From: Nymphaea colorata
Lineage: Eukaryota; Streptophyta; Magnoliopsida; Nymphaeales; Nymphaeaceae
Reading direction: 5' to 3'
Assembly (NCBI RefSeq): GCF_008831285.2
Contig: NC_045149.1
Span: forward strand, 2,048,001-2,112,000
Length of the DNA: 64,000 nucleotides
The notes beneath the pieces are model-generated. The model had not been told where the DNA came from. It was given only the letters and a program-made list of their open reading frames with translations, and searched no databases. Shown here one piece after another: positions 56,610 to 64,000 of this stretch. Numbering within the stretch: the first letter of the stretch is position 1; each line of letters begins with the position of its first letter. The position numbers and the translations under genes were made by a program.

Positions 56610-58420
56610 AGTCTTTCTTTGAAAGGAAAATGCCCATTTCTTTGAGGATATTGAGTTTGGGGGAGGTGATCAGGTTAGGAACATTGCCTTTGAAGAGGGA
56701 CCTGAGTCCACTCATACAGATGTTGTAAGCAATAGTCAGGTATTCATTCCTGCCATTGTTCTATCAATATATTCAGAAGAAGGCAATGATGTCGATCTCC
56801 ATACTGAAGAACAAACTCAACAACCTCAAGAAAATCAAGTAGAGGTGCCACTGAGGAGATCCACTAGAAAGAGGAGAAATACAATTTCAAATGATTTTGT
56901 CTATCTCCAAGAACATGATGTTGATATGGGCTTAATGGAGGATGATCCTATTAACCTCCAGCAAGTAATAAAGAGTTCTAAATCTCATAAGTGGATAGAT
57001 GCCATGAATGTAAAAATAAAGTCCATGATGGATAATGACTTATGAGAAGTTGTTCCCTTGTCTAAAGGTGTGAAACCCATTGGTTGTAAATGGATATTTA
57101 AAACCAAGAGGGATTCATTAGGTAACATCGAAAGATATAAGGTAAGTCTTGTTGCAAAGGGCTTTACTCAAAAGGAATGCATTGATTATACAGAGACTTT
57201 CTCTCCAGTTTCGTCGAAAGACTCTTTCAGGACTATAATGGCACTTGTAGCTCATTTTGACTTAGAGCTGCATCAGATGGATGTTAAGACAGCATTTTTA
57301 AATGGAGATATTGACGAAACGATATATATAGTGCAACGAGAAAACTTTGCTTCAGGTGATGCAAAGAAAATGGTCTGCAAACTCAAGAAATCCATCTATG
57401 GGCTAAAGCAAGATTCCTGCCAGTGGTATTACAAATTTCATCAAGTTATAGTTTCATTTGGCTTTGAAACTAATATGGTTAATTAATGAGTATACCAAAA
57501 CTTCAGTAGAGCAAATTTATTTTTCTGGTTTTATATGTCGATGATATATTCCTGGCAAGTAATGATGTGAGCATATTGCATGAAACTAAGATTTTTTGTC
57601 AACAAAGTTTGACATGAAGGATCTTGGTTGTACATCTTTTGTATTGGGGATCCAAATATTTCGAGATCGTTCTCGGGGTATTCTTCGATTATCACAAAAG
57701 GCCTACATTGGTAAGGTGCTTCAGCGATATGACATGAAGGATTGTAAACCAGGAGAGACTCCAGTTACTAAAGGAGACAAGTTTAGTCTCAAACAGTGCC
57801 CTAAAAGTAAAATCGAATCTAAGGAAATGAAAGGATTCCCTATTCGTCTGTTGTGGAAAGTCTCATGCTCAGGTTTGTATTCGTCCGGATATTGCATTTA
57901 TCGTTAGAATGTTATGCAGATACTTAAGTGATCCTGGTATGGATCATTGGGAAGTAGCCAAAAAGAGTTTTGAGGTACTTACAAAGAACATAAGATTTTA
58001 TGCTCACATACAGGAAGTCAGACCAGTGGGAGATCATTTGGTATTCAGATTCTGACTTTGCTGGGTGCCAAAACAGTAGCATAGTATGCTACGAGGCATC
58101 CAATCAAGTTTTATGATTGTGGAATTTTGTCACGGGGCTGCGCATTATGTATGGTGTAGAAAGACCACTAAGGTTATTGTGTGACAATAATTCAGCAGTC
58201 ATGTACTCTAATAACAGTCACAGTTTGTCAAAGCCGAAGCACATCGACATTAAGTTTTTGGGCTGTTAAAGAGAGGATACAGAATGGTCAGGTGTCTAGA
58301 GCATATTGGGACAAACTCCATGATTGCGGATCCGCTTACCAAGGGTTTAACACATAAGGTCTTTCACGAACATGTTGTTCATATGGGGGTGTTATCCTTG
58401 GATGATGTGCTGGTTTAGTG
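56610..58420 (+). pseudogene. copia linker, reverse transcriptase and RNase H (copy B)
   Basis: Counterpart of 48760-50565 at an offset of about 7853 bp. Linker RRSTRKRRNTISNDF (56855-56905), stop TGA at about 57043, RT motifs IGCKWIFKTKRD, KGFTQKECIDY, QMDVKTAFLNGDI and IYGLKQ (57075-57415), YVDD at 57534-57545, MKDLGCTSFVLGIQIF, then the shortened RNase H with LLCDNNSAVMYSNN and KPKHIDIKF (58150-58260) and ADPLTKGL in another frame (about 58330). The shared stop after DNDL in both copies predates the duplication. Confidence 0.9.
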
Positions 58421-58803
58421 GGAGTTTGTATTTTGTTTGCTCTTATGTATGGACACATATTCAGTTTTCTGCAAAATAATGTTTAAAGTTCTTTGGTTCC
58501 ATTATGTGTTTGTGTTTTTGATTTTCATAAGGTTTTAAAGTTGGAACAGTTGAGAATAGACATGTTGTAATCACATTACATGTAATTCTCATGCTATACA
58601 TCCATATCAGATCTATGTCATTGATTATGTTAACATTTGTGATCATTGAAGGTTTAGCTAATTTTGATATAGCGAAAGCTGCTTTGGTTCTGTGTTGATA
58701 TGATCATGGATGAGATTGGTCAAAATGACGTTTAATAAGATAGCAGTTATGAGCTCCTAAGGTTTTATGTAATGTCTGAATGTATAAAGACATATTTGGC
58801 CCA

Positions 58804-58813
58804 AGTGGGAGAT
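58804..58813 (+). other. polypurine tract of copia copy B
   Basis: AGTGGGAGAT directly before the 3' LTR; copy A has AGTGAAGGAT in this place. Confidence 0.75.
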
Positions 58814-59291
58814 TGTAAGATTATTTGGTGGGCCGGCATATGTCTATGAGAAATTTCATACATTATGGCTGTCTTAAAATAAATATCCGCTTAAGTGATT
58901 GCATTTTGGGATATTACCTCATTTTAGATGGTATGAGGTAATTTTGAAATGTATAGATACCAGTACGCAATTACAGACTCTTTGATGGGCGGAATTCGTA
59001 ATTGTCCTCATTATAAAATGGTAGTGGTCCCTGGGGTCGTGCAATGGTTGCCTGAAACGTTGGTTTTTAGGGTTTTCCTTTTTCCCATCTAAGAGAGACC
59101 TCAAGCGCGCCGCAAAGACCCTGGAAGATCCTACCGCGATCTACCATCCAGTTCTTCAGATGGATTCAGGTACGCTTCCGCTTTAAGTTTAAGGTTTTGT
59201 TTAATTCAATGATTTAGCATGAACATGATCCTGTTTTGTTTAGGGCATATACATTTGGTTTTGTGTATGCATGAAGGGAGAAATCCCTACA
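58814..59291 (+). repeat. 3' LTR of copia copy B
   Basis: 478 bp, TGTAAGATTA to CCCTACA, then TCTGC and satellite sequence. At several sites where the B 5' LTR is odd, this LTR agrees with the copy A LTR. Confidence 0.93.
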
Positions 59292-62200
59292 TCTGCCACT
59301 GTGTCTCTTTCATTTTTCGAAGTTGGAGGAAACTCTCACCTCTCACTAGCTTGTTCTTCTTCCTATTCGCTAGACCGCCGGTTCCGGTCACTATTGTCGG
59401 GTGGAGCGACCACCTTCGTAAACACGAGGCTATGTATTTCTTCCTAGGTTCCTCCGTCTCTAACACTAGCTCATTACCTCTTTCAATCATTCCCTCCATT
59501 TTTTCTATTTCTTATTAGTTCTTTCAATCCTTCCTTCTCACCTTTCAGTAACGGCGTTGGGCCCGTGATGCTGCAGTGGAGGTGACCAAACCCTCACACC
59601 ATGAGTCCCTCTTCTAACTTCTTAGTTATTGTTCTTTTTTTCTTCTTTTGATTTATTATTTTTTTTATTTAAGTATTGTATCAATGAATATAATTGTTGT
59701 TCAATCGGGGGTTTGCATGAGCCAAACTCTTCATGGGTGGACTTGGGCTAGAGCCGGGTCTGACTGTATGGGGCAGCCCCATGGAGCCCAGAGCCACTAC
59801 CCCACCACGCCTCTTCTCTTTCAAAAGAAAAGCAAAAGTGCTCTTCCCACTGCGCTTCTTCAACTTTTTTTTGAAGTTGAAGGAAGCTCTCGCCACTCAC
59901 CGTTTTGCTCTTTTTCTAGTCTATTGGACTGCCAGTTCCAATCATTGTCGATAGTTTCGGCGACCACCTCTATAATCGAAAAATGACACCAAGCTACGTA
60001 GTGAATAGTTTCTTCCTCGATTCCTCCCCTTTTGCCCTGGCTTATTGCCTCATTGAGTTTTTGTAATTCTTCTCAGTTCTTTCCCTTATCTTTCCTTCCT
60101 TCTCACATCTCTGTAACTTAATTATTTCAGTAGCTTGTTTGCTTGTGAGGTGAGGCGACATTGAGCTCATGACGCTGCTGCTACTATGGAGGTGGAGGTC
60201 TATGATGTTCAACAACAGATACCGAACCATCACCGCCGTGAGTCCCCTTCTTGCTTTTTATTTATTGTTTTTCTTTCTTCTTTTGATTTTGGTTTTCTAC
60301 TTAGGTAATGAATCAATGAATTTAATTCTTGTTGAATTAGGGATGTGTTGTAGCATATAGTATGTAGGGATTTTGGGTTCCTAGGATTCGTCGAAGGGAC
60401 ATAGTGGTCGAGAGACGTATGCCCCACAGAAACCCACCCTTCATGGGTGGACTTGGGTTGGACCCGGGTCCAACAATATGGGGCAGCACCATGGAAACTA
60501 GGCAATGCTCCGCTGCACCTCTTCTTTTTCTAGATTACCACACCACCGGTTCTGGTCATTGTCACCGGTTGCGGTGACCTCCACCACAAGTCCAAAACCA
60601 ACACCAGGTTGAGTAGGTGAGTAGTTTCTTCATCGGTTATCTCTTCCTGACCCTAGCTCATTGCCTCGTTCAGTAATTCCCTCTCTTTTTTCTAATTCTT
60701 CTCAATACTTTCATGCCTCGTACCTTTTGTCTCGCTTCTCAATAGCTCTGTTCTTTCTTTTTGGTAGATTTCTGGATTGTGAGGCGTGACAGCATTGAGC
60801 TTGTGACGCTATTCCGGAGGTGCATGCCCCATAGAGACTCACTCTTCATGGCCAGAGTTGGGTTGGACTCAAGTCTAACTGTATGGTGCAACTCCATGGA
60901 GACCCGGGGCACTACCCCACTGCACCTCTTCCTTTTCAAAAGAAAAACATAGATGTTGTTCCCATTGCTACTCTTCTCATTTGTTGATGTTTAAGGAACC
61001 CCTCACCTCTCACCAGCATGTTCTTCTACCCATCCATAGATTGCCAGTTCTGGTTACTGCTGTCGGCTGGGGCGACCACCTCCGCAAGTTAGAAAACAAT
61101 ACCCAGCTGCGTAGGTGAGCAATTCTTAGTTGATTACTTTCTCTTTGATCCTGGGTTGTTGCCTTATGCAGTAATTCCCTCTCTTTTTTCTATTTTTTCT
61201 TGGTTCTTTCTTGCATTGTTCCTTCTTCCTCACTTTTCAGTAACTCTGTTTTTCTTTTTGACAGATTGCTGCCCGATGAGGCATGACGCTGTTGAGATTC
61301 CATCTTTGCTAGTGAGGTAAAAGCTCATGTTGTTCTCCACTGGTGCCGAACCCTCACCACCTTGACTCAGACTTAGTTATCGACTCTTTTTTTCTTCTTT
61401 TGATTTTGGTTTTTCAAGTAGGTATTATTATTGTCCAATTAGGGATTTGCCATAGCATGTAGCATTTAGGGATTTAGGGCTTCAAGAATTCACCGAAGGG
61501 AGGCAGTGGCAGAGAGAGACGTATGCCCTACGGAGACCCACTCTTCATGGGTGGACTTGGGTTGGACCTAGGTCAAACTATGTGGGACAGGCCATGGAGG
61601 CCTATGGCATTGCCCCACTGTGTCTCTTCCTTTTTGAAAGAAAAACAAAAATGCTCTTCCAACTACGCCTCTTCCTTTTTCTTGAAGTTGAAGGAAATCT
61701 TTGCCTCTCACCAGTCACTCACTGTCGCCAAGCGGTGTGACCACCTCCACAATTGAAAAGTGACACTAGGCTGCATAGGTGAGTAGTTTCTTCCTTGATT
61801 CTTTTGTCAATTGCCACATTCAGTCATTCTCACTCTTTTATAATTCTTCTCTGTTCTTTCTTGCTTCGTTTCTACATTTTTAATTCTCAGTAATTTAGTT
61901 CTTTTTTTTTGGCGGATTGTTGGCCCATGAGGTGTGATGGTGTTGAGCCCATGATGCTGCAGTGGAGGTGGAAGCCCTTACAGCTACACCTATGACCAAA
62001 CCCCCTCCGTTGTGAGTCCCTCTTCTTACCTATTAGTTATTGTTTTGTTTTTCTTCTTTTGATTTATGTTTTTTATTTATGTATTGAATCAATAAATTTA
62101 ATTGCTGTTTAATTAGGAATAGCGTTTATGGATTAGGGGCTTCTAGGGTTTGATGGAGGGAGGCAGTGATGGTGATTCGTATGCCCCATGGAGACCCACT

Positions 62201-64000
62201 CTTCATTAGCGGACTTGAGTTGAACTCGGGTTCAATTGTATGGGGCAGCCCCATGGAGACCAGGGGCTGTGCCCCAACGCTCCTTTTTCTTTTTGAAATA
62301 AAAACAAAAATTCTGCCCCCACTGAATCTCTTCCCTTTTCTTGAAGTTGAAGGAAATATGGATTCTCATTGGCTTGTTCTTTTGCCAGTTTGCCTGCTGG
62401 TTCTGGTCATTGTCGCTGGGCAGGCCGACCACCACTGGCTATGTAGGTGAGTAGTTCTTACTTGGTTCCTCCCTCTTTGACCAGGGCTCATTGCTCAATA
62501 ATTTCCTATCTTTGTCTAATTCTTCTCGGTTCTTTCGTACCTTGTTCTTTCCTTCTCACTTTTCAATAACTTAGTTCTTTATTTTTTATAGATTGCTGGA
62601 TCGTGAGGCATGATAGTGTTGAGCTTGTGACACTACTATGGAGGCAGAATCCTGTGTTGTTCCCCACTGGTAACTGTACCCTCACTGCGGTGAGTTGCAC
62701 TTCCTACTTCATAGTTATTGCCTTTTTATTTCTTTGGATTTAGATATTTTACTTAGTTAATGAATCAATAAAATTTGGCTAATGGATCAACTATTAAATC
62801 TTGGGTGGAAATCTCTTTTACCTATTGCTCTCGGTAGTCTATTATTGACAACTTCTTCCCAACTTGTTTCACTATAACAGAATAAGGATTGTTGTTCAAT
62901 TAGAGATTTGTCATAGTTTGTAGCATTTAGGGATTTGAGGCTTCTAGAATTTGCCGGAGGAAGGCAACGTTAGAAAGTCTTATGCCCCTTGGAGACCCAC
63001 TCTTCATGGGTGGACATGGTTTGGACTTATGTCCAATTATATGGTTCAGCCCCACAAAGACCAGGGCACTACCCACAATGCCTCTTCCTTTTTTGAAAAA
63101 AAAAAGAAAAAAGCTACTCCCACTGCACCTCTTCCATTTTCTTGAAGTTGAAGGAAACCCTTACCTATCACTAACTTGTTCTTTTGCTTGTCCGCTGGAC
63201 CACTGGTTCTGGTCACTATCACCAGCTGGGGAGACCCCCTCCACAAGTCAGAAAACAACACCAGGTTTCATAGGTGAGCAGTTTCTTCCTCGGTTTTTCC
63301 CTCTCTGTTATGGATCATTGACTCATTCAAACAATCCCTCATTTTTTTTCTAATTCTTCTCAGTTCTTTCATGCCTCGTTCACTCTTTTTCACTTCTCAG
63401 TAACTCAGTTCTTTCTTTAGCCAAACTGCTGGCTCATGAGCATGACGGCATTTAGCCCGTGATGCTGTTGTGGGGGTGGAAGCTCCTGTTGTTATTCGCG
63501 GGTGACTAAACCCTCACACCGTGAGTCCCTCTTCTTACTTAGTTATTTTCTTTTTTTTTTTCTTTGAGCTATGTTTTTCATTTAGGTAATGAATCAATGG
63601 ATTTAATTGTTGTGCAATAAGAGATTTGCCATAACTTGTAGCATTTAGGGATTTGGGGCTTGTAAGATTTGCTGGAGGAAGGTAGTGGTGGTGAGATATG
63701 TGCCCCATGGAGACCAACTCTTCATGGGTGGAGTTGGGTTGGACCCAAGTTATACTCTATGGGTTAGCCCCATGGGGACCTGGGGCATTGTCCCACCGTG
63801 CCTCTTCCTTTTTGAAAGAAAAACAAAAATGCTCCTCCCACTGTGCCTCTTTTCCTTTCTTGAAGTTGAAGCAAACCATTGCCTCTCACCGGCTTGTTCT
63901 TTTGCCCATTAGTTGGACTGCTAGCTTCAGTCACTATTGTCGGTCGGGGCAACCACCTTTGTAGCAGCATCACAGGTGTAGCCTCATTCAGTCATTCCCT
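59292..64000 (+). repeat. 0.65-0.72 kb satellite, block 4 (about 7 units, runs off the window)
   Basis: Head-to-tail units starting near 59551, 60136, 60771, 61267, 61918, 62591 and 63425 (landmark GAGGCATGAYGGTGTTGAG and variants). Lengths are about 585, 635, 496, 651, 673 and 834 bp; the short one has a deletion near 60812, the long one an insertion of about 125 bp at 62757-62886. Each unit holds a pyrimidine-rich half, a TTTAATTGTTGTTCAATTAG stretch, ATTTAGGGATTTGG, CATGGGTGGACTTGGGTTGG, the palindrome ATGGGGCAGCCCCAT or its decayed form, and CTTGAAGTTGAAGGAAA. One frame around the palindrome stays open for 60-120 codons in most units, without a known motif. Confidence 0.9.
62757..62886 (+). 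repeat. insertion of about 125 bp in one satellite unit
   Basis: This unit departs from the others after GAATCAATAAA and rejoins at TTGTTGTTCAATTAG. The extra sequence has no repeat ends I can see and no match elsewhere in the window. Confidence 0.5.

Larger units (their letters stand above)
53139..59291 (+). mobile_element. non-autonomous Ty1-copia element, copy B (both LTRs)
   Basis: 6153 bp inserted in one satellite monomer, with two 478-bp LTRs that differ at about 29 sites (6%), a primer site, a long leader, worn gag/protease, no integrase core, RT and a shortened RNase H. Compared with copy A it keeps the gag zinc knuckle region and the complete 3' LTR. Lineage not assigned; the RT (FSPVSSKDSFRTI) is of a copia type clearly different from the 6182-11745 element. 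Confidence 0.92.

Noticed and set aside
60300-63700. TTTAGGG words as interstitial telomere repeats
   Set aside because: Only one copy per satellite unit (ATTTAGGGATTTGG), not a tandem telomere tract.
60100-64000. Repeated 60-120 codon frames in satellite units as a gene family
   Set aside because: Frames are broken or shifted in several units and two frames are open at once; no known domain. Treated as satellite.
1-64000. CRISPR arrays, bacterial defence operons, rRNA or tRNA genes
   Set aside because: No regularly spaced identical repeats with unique spacers, no prokaryotic gene layout, and no cloverleaf or rRNA signature was seen; tRNA-like words are retrotransposon primer sites.

Overview
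The window reads as nuclear DNA of a seed plant, from a gene-poor, repeat-rich (pericentromere-like) region. The evidence is degenerate Ty1-copia elements whose primer sites match plant initiator tRNA-Met, an L1-type plant LINE with a zf-RVT domain, long AT microsatellites, and almost no open frame that is not transposon-derived. I cannot name the species. No intact host gene is certain; one small spliced candidate lies near 16.8 kb. No bacterial-type operon, CRISPR array, rRNA or tRNA gene was seen.

Layout. 1-4.0 kb: minus-strand copia fragments, an LTR-like repeat and a possible MITE. 6.18-11.75 kb: a full-length copia element with 5-bp target duplication AATAG, two ~677-bp LTRs about 95% alike, and TA...CA instead of TG...CA ends. 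12.0-14.4 kb: another minus-strand copia remnant. 15.2-19.0 kb and 26.6-29.6 kb: two old copies, in opposite orientation, of a 3-4 kb repeat of unknown class. 19.7-20.1 kb: compound AT/CA microsatellite. 22.45-23.48 kb: a complete 1-kb TRIM-like element with TSD ATCAT. 24.2-26.1 kb: LINE copy 1, internally deleted and carrying an insertion. 29.6-36.5 kb: three copia fragments.

From 36.6 kb to the window end the ground sequence is a tandem repeat with a ~650-720 bp monomer, always in the + orientation. It has been opened by LINE copy 2 (37.5-41.1 kb), an unidentified non-coding block (42.0-44.8 kb) with a 63-bp tandem repeat, and a non-autonomous copia element present twice (45.3-51.0 and 53.1-59.3 kb). 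The two copia copies share the same satellite flank, so they arose by duplication of one insertion rather than by two insertions. Their leader carries a CpG-rich ~600-bp segment, a TA tract and a ~21-bp ACCGGTTC minisatellite.

The genes do not form a pathway. The window records nested insertion, deletion and tandem duplication. The least familiar items are the satellite, the paired 3-4 kb inverted repeat, and the copia leader minisatellite.
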